From: Rhodoferax sp.
GTDB taxonomy: Bacteria > Pseudomonadota > Gammaproteobacteria > Burkholderiales > Burkholderiaceae_C
Reading direction: 5' to 3'
DNA length: 40,114 bases
Assembly (NCBI GenBank): GCA_030685025.1
Contig: JAUXWC010000254.1
Span: 1-40,114 of the forward strand
Both the position numbers and the translations under genes were made by a program. This document shows positions 24,475 through 32,277 of this stretch, in pieces (within the stretch, counting starts at the first letter, position 1; each line of letters starts with the position of its first letter). Below the pieces are notes generated by a model that worked only from the letters and a program-made list of their open reading frames with translations, was not told the DNA's origin and did no database searches.

Positions 24475-24971
24475 CCAAGAAAAATGAAATTGACGCTGAA
24501 GTCGAACCCGATATTGCGTTCGAAGACGAATTCACGCTCGGGCTGAAACATGTGTTCGAGGAAATGATTGTCTTCAACAAGGTGCTGGGCTTGAAGATCA
24601 CGTCGCTCAAGCCTGGCCACGTGCGAGGACGCATTGACATGAAACGCGAGTTGATCGGGCACTTCAGCTTCAACCGCTTGCATGGCGGTGTCATCAGCGC
24701 CGGGCTCGATGCCATGGGTGGCCTGGCCGTGATGGCCGCGATTGGCGCCCGTCACATGGACGAGCCGCCCCTGCAACGGCTGCAACGCTTCTCCAAACTC
24801 GGCACGATCGACTTGCGCGTGGACTACCTGCGCCCCGGTATTGGTGAGTACTTTGAACTTAGCGCCGAGGTGATGCGCTTGGGCTCGCGCGTGGCCTCCA
24901 CCCGCATGGAGTTCCGCGGCGCCGACGGCAAACTGCTGTCCACTGGCGCCGGCGCCTACATCGTCTCCTGA
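24471..24971 (+). CDS. PaaI-type hotdog thioesterase
   Basis: A 166-residue single-hotdog thioesterase. FNRLHGGVISAGLDAMGGLA carries the HGG motif and the Asp typical of the PaaI/YiiD branch, and DLRVDYLRPGIGEYFELSAEV forms the following strands. It would release CoA from dead-end or product acyl-CoA in the cytoplasm. The ATG overlaps the dehydrogenase stop (ATGA), so it is the fourth and last gene of the tetR operon. The acidic N-terminus (DAEVEPDIAFEDEF) is longer than usual. Two hairpin repeats and a terminator follow. Confidence 0.9.
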   Translation: MTKKNEIDAEVEPDIAFEDEFTLGLKHVFEEMIVFNKVLGLKITSLKPGHVRGRIDMKRELIGHFSFNRLHGGVISAGLDAMGGLAVMAAIGARHMDEPPLQRLQRFSKLGTIDLRVDYLRPGIGEYFELSAEVMRLGSRVASTRMEFRGADGKLLSTGAGAYIVS

Positions 24972-24974
24972 GAC

Positions 24975-25030
24975 CTTGCGGGACAGACCAAAGTTACACG
25001 CAGTGAACTTTGCTCTGTCCTCAACTGATC
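24975..25030. repeat. Hairpin repeat family GGGACAGA...TCTGTCC, copy 1
   Basis: A 56-base unit opening CTTGCGGGACAGACC and ending GCTCTGTCCTCAA plus CTGATC. Outer arms GGACAGA and TCTGTCC pair. Inside, AAAGTT-A-CAC and GTGAACTTT pair with one bulge around a GCA loop, so the whole unit can fold as one long hairpin. Copy 2 follows after nine bases and copy 3 lies at 35573-35623 on the other strand. Confidence 0.75.
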
Positions 25031-25039
25031 AGGGGTGTT

Positions 25040-25095
25040 CTTGCGGGACAGGCCAGAACCCCACGCAGTGAACTTTGCTCTGTCCTCAACCGATC
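25040..25095. repeat. Hairpin repeat family GGGACAGA...TCTGTCC, copy 2
   Basis: The same 56-base unit in direct orientation, 49 of 56 positions equal to copy 1. Six of the seven changes fall between the outer arm and the inner CAC; they break most of the inner AAAGTT/AACTTT pairing while the GGACAG/CTGTCC outer arms and the CACGCAGTG tip stay. The tandem pair lies between the thioesterase stop and the terminator. Confidence 0.75.
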
Positions 25096-25124
25096 CTCGG
25101 CTGGCGCGCGGCAAGAGGGTACGA

Positions 25125-25150
25125 AAAAGGCCACCTCGCGGTGGCCTTTT
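25125..25150. terminator. Bidirectional rho-independent terminator
   Basis: A perfect 11-base stem, AAAAGGCCACC with GGTGGCCTTTT, closes over the four-base loop TCGC. A-rich and T-rich flanks allow it to end transcription from both sides: the rightward tetR operon and the leftward binding-protein gene converge here. Confidence 0.9.
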
Positions 25151-25167
25151 CGATCCGCGGCAAACGC

Positions 25168-26376
25168 CTACTTCTTGGCTGGTGCCTTGGCCGGTGCGCC
25201 TGGCGCCACGGCTGCCGTGCTGCCGAAGTACTCGGAGACGGCCTTCCACTTGCCGTCCTGAATCTGCGACAGGCGCGAGGCATCGCTGCCCAAACGCTTG
25301 GTGGGCGAGAACGAGGCCGACGCGCTGCCAAAGATGTCGGGAGGGATGGTCATGGTGTCCATCACCTTGATGAAGCTGTCGGTCGTCAGGTTCTTGCCGG
25401 CCTTGGTGGCCGCGTTGGCGAAGGTGTTGATGATGGTGTAGCCATAAACCGAGAACACGGCGGGGTCTTCGTTGAACTTGGTCTTGTACTTGTTGGCCCA
25501 GAAACGAATCGGCTGCGAGGGCTCGTCGGTGTAGGGGTTCTGCACCGTCATGGTCGCATACAGACCGTCCATGGCTTTGCCGCCCAGTTTGTGAATCAGG
25601 TCGGTATAGGCCGCGCTGGAGCCCAGGAAGATCGGGTTGTAGCCCAGCTTGCGCGCGGTACCGATGGCGCCGATGGTCTCGCGAATGATGGTACCCAGCA
25701 CAATCATGTCGCAGCCAGCCGCCTGCATCTTGGCCACTTGAGACGAAAAATCGGTGGCGCCACGTTTGTACGAGGTGGTCTCGGTGAAGTCCATGTTGAT
25801 GGTCTTGAGGCCGGCCTCCGCGCCGCGCAGCACTTCGAGGCCGAAGTCATCGTCCTGGTACATCGTGCAGACCTTCTTGGCGCCCTTTTCCTTGACGAGT
25901 TTGGGTACCGCGTTGCGCATCTGGTCATAGTAGGTGGCGGCGAAAGAGTATTTGAGCTTGTGGAAGGGCTCGTACATTTCGCGTGCGGCGGTGACCGGGA
26001 AGAAGTTGATCACGTTCTTCTCGAACTGCACCGGCATCGCGGCCATGTTCTGGGCGGTGCCGATATGCCCCAGCATCATGAATATCTTGTCCTGATTGAC
26101 CAGTTTCTGGGCCGCCAACACGGCTTTCTTGGGGTCATAGGCAGAGTCTTCGACCAGCAGTTTGATCTTGCGACCATTGATGCCGCCCTGCTCGTTGATC
26201 TCGTCAACAGCCAGCATCATGCCCAGGCGAACCTGCTTGCCAAAGCCGGCGATTGGGCCGGACAAGTCCTGGATCGATCCCAGGGTGATTTCGGTGTTGC
26301 TGACACCCTGTTGGGCCAGTGCCAGGGCGCTGGCCGTGGCCAGTGCCGCCAGCAGGGCGCTTTGTTTCAAAGTCAT
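25168..26376 (-). CDS. Liv-type ABC transporter substrate-binding protein
   Basis: A 402-residue periplasmic binding protein of the branched-chain amino acid/amide family (Peripla_BP_6). A signal peptide (MTLKQSALLAALATASALAL, cut after AxA near residue 22) precedes ITLGSIQDLSGPIAGFGKQV, the usual first strand. AVDEINEQGGINGRKIKLLV is the family signature. The C-terminus ends in an unusual Ala/Pro/Lys-rich tail (APAKAPAKK). AAGGAG before the ATG at 26376 fixes the start. It is the last gene after livHMGF and an acyl-CoA ligase. With a ligase next to it, the ligand may be a carboxylic acid rather than an amino acid; this is inference. Confidence 0.93.
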   Translation of the reverse strand: MTLKQSALLAALATASALALAQQGVSNTEITLGSIQDLSGPIAGFGKQVRLGMMLAVDEINEQGGINGRKIKLLVEDSAYDPKKAVLAAQKLVNQDKIFMMLGHIGTAQNMAAMPVQFEKNVINFFPVTAAREMYEPFHKLKYSFAATYYDQMRNAVPKLVKEKGAKKVCTMYQDDDFGLEVLRGAEAGLKTINMDFTETTSYKRGATDFSSQVAKMQAAGCDMIVLGTIIRETIGAIGTARKLGYNPIFLGSSAAYTDLIHKLGGKAMDGLYATMTVQNPYTDEPSQPIRFWANKYKTKFNEDPAVFSVYGYTIINTFANAATKAGKNLTTDSFIKVMDTMTIPPDIFGSASASFSPTKRLGSDASRLSQIQDGKWKAVSEYFGSTAAVAPGAPAKAPAKK

Positions 26377-26492
26377 GGTTGGTCTCCTTGTGATAAATCT
26401 CATGTCATCGGGGCGCGGTCGCCATTGCCTACGCGGCGTGTATGGTGCCGTAAATCTTCGTCTTTGTCATGGGGGACTGAAAAATAGCGGGT

Positions 26493-28349
26493 TTACCGGT
26501 ACATCGCGTCGATCTGCGCGGCGTACTTCTTTTCGACCAGCTTGCGTTTGAGCTTCATCGTGGGGGTCAGCTCTTCATCTTCCGCCGTAAGCTGGTTTTC
26601 CAGCAGGAAGAACTTCTTGATCTGCTCGACTCGGGCGAACTTCTGGTTCACGCGGTCAAGCTCCGTCTGGATCAACGCCTGAACTTCGGGTGCGCGTGTC
26701 AGTGACGCATAGTTGCTGAAGGCCACGTCTTGGTCTTGCGCGAACTTCTCCACGTTCTCCTGGTCGATCATGATGATGGCGGTCAGGAAGGCGCGTTTGT
26801 CGCCAATCACCACCGCGTCGGTGATGTAGGGCGAGAACTTCAAGTCGTTTTCCAACTCGCTGGGGGTGATGTTCTTGCCGCCCGCCGTGATGATGATGTC
26901 CTTCATGCGGTCGGTGATGCGGTAGTAGCCGTCGGCGTCCACCGTACCCACGTCGCCAGTGTGCAGCCAGCCGTCGGCGTCGATCGTCTCGGCGGTCTTC
27001 TCGGGCTGGTTCAGGTAACCGGCGAAGACGTTCTTGCCGCGTACCAGAAGCTCGCCAGTGGCGGGGTCGAGCCGAACTTCGTTGAAGCCGGCCGCCGGGC
27101 CGATCGAGCCGGGCTTCATCAGCGTGGCGGGCACGCCAGTGGAGGCGCCGCAGGTCTCGGTCATGCCCCAGACTTCGAGCATGGGCACACCCAAGGCGAG
27201 GTACCAGCGCACCAGGTCGGGCGATATCGGCGCGGCGCCGGTCACCAAGAAGCGCGCGCGGTGGATGCCGATCAGCTTGCGCGCATTGTTGAGCACCAGC
27301 CACTGCGCGATCTGAAACTGGATCTTGAGCGAGCCACTCACCGGCTGCTTCGCCAGCACCTTGTCAGCGATGGCCGTGCCCACGCCAATGCCCCAGGCGT
27401 AGGCGGCTTGTTGCAGCTTGCTGGACTCCTTGAGGGAGATCATCACGCCGGAATAGAACTTCTCCCACACACGTGGCACGGCGGTAAACACGGTGGGCGC
27501 AATCTCGCGCACGTTCTCCGGAATCGTTTCGGGGTTCTCGACGAAGTTCAGTTTGGCGCCGGTGTACAAGGCAAAGTACTCACCGCCCATGCGCTCGGCG
27601 ATGTGGCACAGCGGCAGGAAACACATGCGCTCATCGCGCTCGTCCTGGGCCACCAGGGTGTTGTAGCCCCGCACCGTGTAGACCAGGCCAGCGTGCAAGT
27701 GCATCGCACCCTTGGGCTTGCCGGTGGTGCCGGAGGTATAGACCAGAATCGCCAGGTCCTCGGGTCGGCAGGCATCAATGCGCGCGCGCAAGGCATCCGG
27801 GTGCTGGTTGAGGTAGTGCACGCCCAGCGCGCGCAGATCCGCCAGGCTGATCACGTCCGGGTCGTCCAGACTGGCCAGACCCTCCATGTCGAACACCACA
27901 ATCTTGCGCAGATGGGGCAGCGCCGCGCGCACTTCCAGCGCCTTGTCCAGTTGCTCGTCGTCCTCCACAAACAGGATGCTGGTGCCGGAATCCTCGCACA
28001 GGTACTGCACTTGCGACGTGGCATCGGTCGGGTAGATGCCGTTGGATACCCCGGCGCAGGACAACACTGCCAAGTCGGCCAGGACCCATGGCACCACCGT
28101 GTTGGACAGGATCGAGGCGGTCTGACCGCGGGCAAACCCAAGGCTCATCAGGCCGCCAGCGATCTCGCGCACGGCCTGTCCGGTCTGGTCCCAGGTCCAA
28201 CTCTGCCAGATGCCCAGATGCTTCTGGCGCATCCAGACCAAGGGCCCGCGCTCTTGCACGGCGTTCCAGAACAGCGCCGGAATGGTCTCGCCGGGCAGCA
28301 CGATGGCGCTGTTGGGTTGAATGTGGCTCAGGTCCCAGAGTTGTGTCAT
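26493..28349 (-). CDS. Long-chain-fatty-acid-type acyl-CoA ligase (AMP-forming)
   Basis: A 618-residue ANL-superfamily ligase that activates a carboxylic acid with ATP and CoA. The P-loop YTSGTTGKPKGAM is at residues 204-216. The middle motif is YLALGVPMLEVWGMTETCGA, and GWLHTGDVGTVDADGYYRIT with DRMKDIIITAGGKNI is the hinge region. Length and the long linker near residues 290-340 fit FadD15-like long-chain enzymes. It lies between livF and the binding-protein gene on the same strand; the 130-base gap to livF holds a palindromic repeat. Coupling of import and CoA activation is the natural reading. No ribosome site is obvious before the ATG. Confidence 0.92.
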   Translation of the reverse strand: MTQLWDLSHIQPNSAIVLPGETIPALFWNAVQERGPLVWMRQKHLGIWQSWTWDQTGQAVREIAGGLMSLGFARGQTASILSNTVVPWVLADLAVLSCAGVSNGIYPTDATSQVQYLCEDSGTSILFVEDDEQLDKALEVRAALPHLRKIVVFDMEGLASLDDPDVISLADLRALGVHYLNQHPDALRARIDACRPEDLAILVYTSGTTGKPKGAMHLHAGLVYTVRGYNTLVAQDERDERMCFLPLCHIAERMGGEYFALYTGAKLNFVENPETIPENVREIAPTVFTAVPRVWEKFYSGVMISLKESSKLQQAAYAWGIGVGTAIADKVLAKQPVSGSLKIQFQIAQWLVLNNARKLIGIHRARFLVTGAAPISPDLVRWYLALGVPMLEVWGMTETCGASTGVPATLMKPGSIGPAAGFNEVRLDPATGELLVRGKNVFAGYLNQPEKTAETIDADGWLHTGDVGTVDADGYYRITDRMKDIIITAGGKNITPSELENDLKFSPYITDAVVIGDKRAFLTAIIMIDQENVEKFAQDQDVAFSNYASLTRAPEVQALIQTELDRVNQKFARVEQIKKFFLLENQLTAEDEELTPTMKLKRKLVEKKYAAQIDAMYR

Positions 28350-28388
28350 AAATACACCAATGCCTTGTCTTTGCGGGGCAGGCCCGGG

Positions 28389-28446
28389 CTGTCATCCCGG
28401 ACTCGATCCGGGATCCATGGATTGCGGGTCAAGCCCGCAATGACAG
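28389..28446. repeat. Palindromic dispersed repeat with two inner hairpins
   Basis: Outer arms CTGTCAT and ATGACAG enclose two perfect hairpins: ATCCCGGA-CTCGA-TCCGGGAT and ATTGCGGG-TCAAG-CCCGCAAT. The cloverleaf-like layout is related to the element at 4344-4415 but has its own inner sequence. It lies within the transport operon between livF and the ligase gene, where it could stabilise or process the message. Confidence 0.75.
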
Positions 28447-28479
28447 TGACCAAGCCGCGCTGGATGAGAGAAGAAGTAT

Positions 28480-29271
28480 TCATCGCCAGGTCTTCTTCTT
28501 TTTCCAGCGCCGCTCGCCGCGCACGCCATCGTCCTTGAACCCCAAATAGAACTCCTTGATGTCGTCCTTCTCGCGCAGGTTGGCGCAGGTGTCTTCCATC
28601 ACGATGCGGCCGTTCTCCAGCACGTAGCCATAGTCGGAGGCATTCAGCGCCATGTTGGCGTTTTGCTCGACCAACAGAATCGTGGTGCCGCGCTCGCGGT
28701 TGATGCGCACCACGATCTCGAAGATCTCCTTGGTCAGCTTGGGACTCAGGCCCAGGCTGGGTTCGTCCAACAGGATCAGGTCGGGCCGGGCCATCAGGGC
28801 GCGCGAGATCGACAGCATTTGCTGCTGGCCGCCCGACAGCAGGCCCGCGTCCTGGCTGGCCCGCTCGAGCAGGATCGGGAAGTAGCCGTACACCGCTTCC
28901 ATGTCGGTCGCCACGCCATCGCGGTCGCTGCGGGTGTAGGCGCCCATCAGCAGGTTGTCGTGCACGCTGAGCAAGGGGAACACCTCGCGCCCCTCTGGCA
29001 CGTGTGAGAGACCCTGGCGCACGATAAGGGCCGGGTCGCGCGCCGTGATGTCGGCACCCTTGAATTCGATCGAGCCCTTGCGCGGATCGATGATGCCGGA
29101 GATGGTCTTGAGGATGGTGGTCTTGCCCGCGCCGTTGGAGCCCAACACCGTGGCGATTTCACCTCGGCGCACCTGCAGACTGACGCCCCGGATCGCCTTG
29201 ATCGGGCCGTAGGCGCTCTCGACGTTTTGCAGCTTCAGCACGGGCTGGTCGGTGATAGCTGCATTGCTCAT
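28480..29271 (-). CDS. livF: Liv-type ABC transporter ATPase LivF
   Basis: A 263-residue ATPase that powers the importer from the cytoplasmic face. Walker A is GSNGAGKTT (about 44-52), the signature is LSGGQQQM, Walker B is LILLDEPSLGL and the H-loop is VEQNA, all as in LivF. The start overlaps the livG stop (ATGA). The C-terminus ends in a very basic tail (RRWKKKKTWR), unusual for the family. It pairs with LivG and with the LivH/LivM channel. Confidence 0.94.
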   Translation of the reverse strand: MSNAAITDQPVLKLQNVESAYGPIKAIRGVSLQVRRGEIATVLGSNGAGKTTILKTISGIIDPRKGSIEFKGADITARDPALIVRQGLSHVPEGREVFPLLSVHDNLLMGAYTRSDRDGVATDMEAVYGYFPILLERASQDAGLLSGGQQQMLSISRALMARPDLILLDEPSLGLSPKLTKEIFEIVVRINRERGTTILLVEQNANMALNASDYGYVLENGRIVMEDTCANLREKDDIKEFYLGFKDDGVRGERRWKKKKTWR

Positions 29272-30068
29272 GCTGCTTTCCTCCGCAGGGACGACACGTC
29301 ATCGACGCTGCCCAGGTAGGCTTCGATCACCGCCGGGTGGCTTTGTACCTCGCGCGGCGTGCCCAGCGCCAGCACCTGGCCCTGGTTCATGGCAAGCACC
29401 CGGTCCGACACCTTGGAGACCAGGCTCATGTCGTGCTCGACCATCAGCACGGTGATGCCCAGGTCGTTCTTGATGTCCTGTATCCAGTAGGCCATGTCGT
29501 TGGTCTCTTCCATGTTCAGACCGCTGGAGGGCTCATCGAGCAGCAGCAGCTTGGGCTCGGTGCACAGGGCGCGCGCCAGTTCCACCACCTTGCGCACGCC
29601 GTAGGGCAGGCCGGCGACAAAGGAGTCGCGGTGGTGCTGCAGCCCGAGGAAGTCGATCACCTCTTCGGCCTTGCGGCGCGCCTGCAACTCGGCCTGGCGC
29701 GTCTTGGCGGTAAAGAACAGGTCTTGCCAGAGCTTGGTCTGGCGATGCGTGTGGCGGCCAATCAGCAGGTTTTGCAGCACCGAGGCGTGTTCAAACAACT
29801 CGATGTTCTGGAAGGTGCGGGCAATGCCCAGTGCTGCAATGGCCTGCGGCGGCAGCGCCGTCAGACTCTTGCCCAGGTAAGTGATCTCGCCCGTGGTGGG
29901 CGTATAGATGCGGCTGATCAGGTTGAACACGGTGGTCTTGCCGGCACCATTGGGGCCGATCAGGGTGAACACCTCACCCTGGCGCACCTCGAATGACACA
30001 CTGTTGACCGCCAGCACGCCGCCAAAGCGCACGCTCAGGTTGTTGGCAGAGAGGAGTATTTCAGTCAT
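29268..30068 (-). CDS. livG: Liv-type ABC transporter ATPase LivG
   Basis: A 266-residue ATPase. Walker [15 protein letters not shown], the Q-loop region [11 protein letters not shown] typical of LivG, Walker [13 protein letters not shown] and the H-loop VEHDM are all present. The usual LSGGQ signature is replaced by LPYGVRK, a variant I recall in some LivG-like proteins (LPYGxQR). The ATG at 30068 overlaps the livM stop (ATGA); the upstream open frame lies inside livM and is not used. Confidence 0.93.
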   Translation of the reverse strand: MTEILLSANNLSVRFGGVLAVNSVSFEVRQGEVFTLIGPNGAGKTTVFNLISRIYTPTTGEITYLGKSLTALPPQAIAALGIARTFQNIELFEHASVLQNLLIGRHTHRQTKLWQDLFFTAKTRQAELQARRKAEEVIDFLGLQHHRDSFVAGLPYGVRKVVELARALCTEPKLLLLDEPSSGLNMEETNDMAYWIQDIKNDLGITVLMVEHDMSLVSKVSDRVLAMNQGQVLALGTPREVQSHPAVIEAYLGSVDDVSSLRRKAA

Positions 30069-31141
30069 TTCAGTCTGTCCGACTTCTGGAACGATTTCTG
30101 CCGCTTGAACATGCCTTTGCGGTAGAAGGGGAACATCTGTAGGTAGGTTCGGATCTTCAGCCAGCGGCCGTACAGACCCATCGGCTCGAACAGCACGAAG
30201 GACACCAGCACCACGCCGTAGACCACGCTCTTGAGGCCGGGCGCCTGGCCCACGACGGCGGGCAGGTAGTCCTTCACGATGGTGATCAGTTCTGGCAGCG
30301 TGATCAGGAAGATCGCACCCAAAAAGGCGCCATGCACCGAGCCGACCCCGCCAATCACCACCATCAGCAGCAGGTCGATCGACTGCAGGATGTTGAACTG
30401 GTCGGGCGAGATGAACTGCATCTTGTGCGCGTACAAGGCACCCGCCACGCCAGCCAGCGCCGCCGACAGGGCGAAGGACAAGGTCTTGTAGTGCGCCAGG
30501 TGAATGCCCATGCTTTGGGCCGAGATCTCCGAGTCGCGAATCGCCACAAAGGCCCGGCCGGTGGGCGAGCGCAGCAAATTGAGGATGCCCAGCGTGGCCA
30601 ACACGGTAACCACCAGGCACAGGAAGTAGAACTCCTCACCCGAGCCCAGCGTCCAGCCAAACAGATCGGGCTTCTTGATGTGGATGCCCGCGTTGCCACC
30701 GGTGACCGACTCCCAGCGCGCCAGCACCTCTTCCACGATGAAGCCAAACGACAAAGTGGCCATGCCCAGGTAAATGCCCTTGACCCGCAGCGCCGGCAAA
30801 CCCACCACAAACCCCACCGCCGCCGACAACGCCGCAGCAAAGACCATGGCCAGAGGGAAGGGCAATCCGGCATTGGTCAACACCGCTTGCGTGTACGCGC
30901 CCACGCCCAGAAAGGCCGCGTGACCCAGCGAGAACAAGCCGGTGAAGCCTGCCAGCAGCATCAGCCCCAGGCCAGCCACGGCGTAGATCAGGATGAAGGT
31001 GAGTTGCGCCAGCCAGTACTCGGTGGCGATCCAGGGCGCCGCCAGCAGCACCAGCATCAAGGCGCCGTACCAAAACATCTGGCCGCCATGCTTGGCCAGC
31101 TTGATGTCTTGCGCGTAATCGGTTTTGAAGATGAATCTCAT
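30065..31141 (-). CDS. livM: Liv-type ABC transporter permease LivM
   Basis: A 358-residue inner-membrane permease with about nine hydrophobic segments. [20 protein letters not shown] and later [20 protein letters not shown] then [16 protein letters not shown] are characteristic of LivM. The N-terminus adds a charged segment before the first helix ([15 protein letters not shown]). It overlaps livH and livG by four bases each, so expression is coupled. With LivH it forms the transport path for the ligand brought by the binding protein. Confidence 0.94.
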   Translation of the reverse strand: MRFIFKTDYAQDIKLAKHGGQMFWYGALMLVLLAAPWIATEYWLAQLTFILIYAVAGLGLMLLAGFTGLFSLGHAAFLGVGAYTQAVLTNAGLPFPLAMVFAAALSAAVGFVVGLPALRVKGIYLGMATLSFGFIVEEVLARWESVTGGNAGIHIKKPDLFGWTLGSGEEFYFLCLVVTVLATLGILNLLRSPTGRAFVAIRDSEISAQSMGIHLAHYKTLSFALSAALAGVAGALYAHKMQFISPDQFNILQSIDLLLMVVIGGVGSVHGAFLGAIFLITLPELITIVKDYLPAVVGQAPGLKSVVYGVVLVSFVLFEPMGLYGRWLKIRTYLQMFPFYRKGMFKRQKSFQKSDRLK

Positions 31142-32013
31142 ACTTTTTTGCGCAACTGTTCACCGAACAAGCCATTCGGTTTGACCACCAGCATGATCAG
31201 CACCACGATGTAGGCGGCGGTGTCCTTGAAGCCATCGGGCAAATAGAAACCCGACAAGGACTCGACGATGCCAATCACCAGCCCGCCGACAATCGCGCCC
31301 GGCAGGCTGCCAAAACCACCGACCACGGCCGCCGGAAACGCCTTCAGGCCAATGAAGCCCATGTTGGCGTGTACAAAAGTGATGGGCGCCAGCAGCAGGC
31401 CCGCGACAGCCGCCACGGCCGCCGCCAAACCCCAGGCGATGCCGTTGAGGCGCTGCACTGGAATGCCCATGTAGTAGGCGGCTAACTGATTTTGCGAGGC
31501 CGCTTGCATGGCGATGCCCAGCTTGCTGTAGCGAAACAGCGCGAACAGCAGCACGCATAACACGGCGGTGACCGCGATCACCGCCATCTGCTCCACATTG
31601 AGCACCAGGCCACCCAGCCTCCAGATCTCGTCTTTGTAGGGCACCGGCAGGGTGTGGGTCTCGGTGCCGATGTTGGGGATCATGGTGATCAGGCCGCGCG
31701 CCACATAACCAATGCCAATCGTCAGCATGACGATGGAGAACGCCGGTTGCCCCAGGATCGGACGAATCACCAGCCGCTCCAGCGCCACGCCAAACAGGGC
31801 CATGCCGGCAATGGCGCTGAGCACCGACAGCCAGTACGGAAAGCCGAGCATGGTCATGGCCGCCAAGCCGCCAAAGGCGCCCAGCATCATGAGCTCGCCC
31901 TGGGCGAAGCTCACCGTCTCGGTGGCTTTGTAGATGAGCACGAAGCCCAGCGCGATCAGGCCGTAGATGCACCCCTGGGCGATACCGCTGATCAGCAGTT
32001 GAAGAACCTGCAC
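31138..32013 (-). CDS. livH: Liv-type ABC transporter permease LivH
   Basis: A 291-residue permease, the standard LivH length, opening with a GTG at 32013 that has CAGGAG about six bases upstream. No ATG fits, and longer frames lack similarity. Family marks are GIAQGCIYGLIALGFVLIYK, VSFAQGELMMLGAFGG and FPAAVVGGFGSLPGAIVGGL. It is the first gene of the leftward operon; a 264-base gap to the divergent lipoprotein gene should hold its promoter (a TATAAA lies near 32053-32058 on the minus strand). Confidence 0.93.
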   Translation of the reverse strand: MQVLQLLISGIAQGCIYGLIALGFVLIYKATETVSFAQGELMMLGAFGGLAAMTMLGFPYWLSVLSAIAGMALFGVALERLVIRPILGQPAFSIVMLTIGIGYVARGLITMIPNIGTETHTLPVPYKDEIWRLGGLVLNVEQMAVIAVTAVLCVLLFALFRYSKLGIAMQAASQNQLAAYYMGIPVQRLNGIAWGLAAAVAAVAGLLLAPITFVHANMGFIGLKAFPAAVVGGFGSLPGAIVGGLVIGIVESLSGFYLPDGFKDTAAYIVVLIMLVVKPNGLFGEQLRKKV

Positions 32014-32092
32014 GTTTTCTCCTGAGAGCTTGCCGTCGGATGGCGACGCCCGTTTATATCGGCATTGCCTGACCTTGGCCGCAGGGTTTGTA

Positions 32093-32157
32093 CCGACATG
32101 CTGTCGGGCGCGCGACACGAAGCGGTCTTTTCCGCGCCGGGACGTCTCGTGCGAGAC
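32093..32157. promoter_or_regulatory. Two short palindromes upstream of livH
   Basis: CCGACA-TGC-TGTCGG (32093-32107) and GTCTCG-TG-CGAGAC (32144-32157) are perfect inverted repeats 36 bases apart in the gap between livH and the divergent lipoprotein gene. Their position suits operators for either gene, but at this GC content short palindromes can arise by chance. No regulator gene is adjacent. Confidence 0.35.
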
Positions 32158-32277
32158 AGGGCGGTTGGTGAACCGGTTGACAGGCGACGCGGATATTCGC
32201 CCAAAACCGGTCGCCGGCGGCGCTTTCGGCGCTGGAGACAGCACATAGAATGGGGCACTCTTTGCGGGAACGTGTGA

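Noticed and set aside
28088-28538. Rightward frames overlapping the start of the ligase gene and the palindromic repeat
   Set aside because: They read through repeat sequence and the antisense of the ligase, with no similarity to known proteins.
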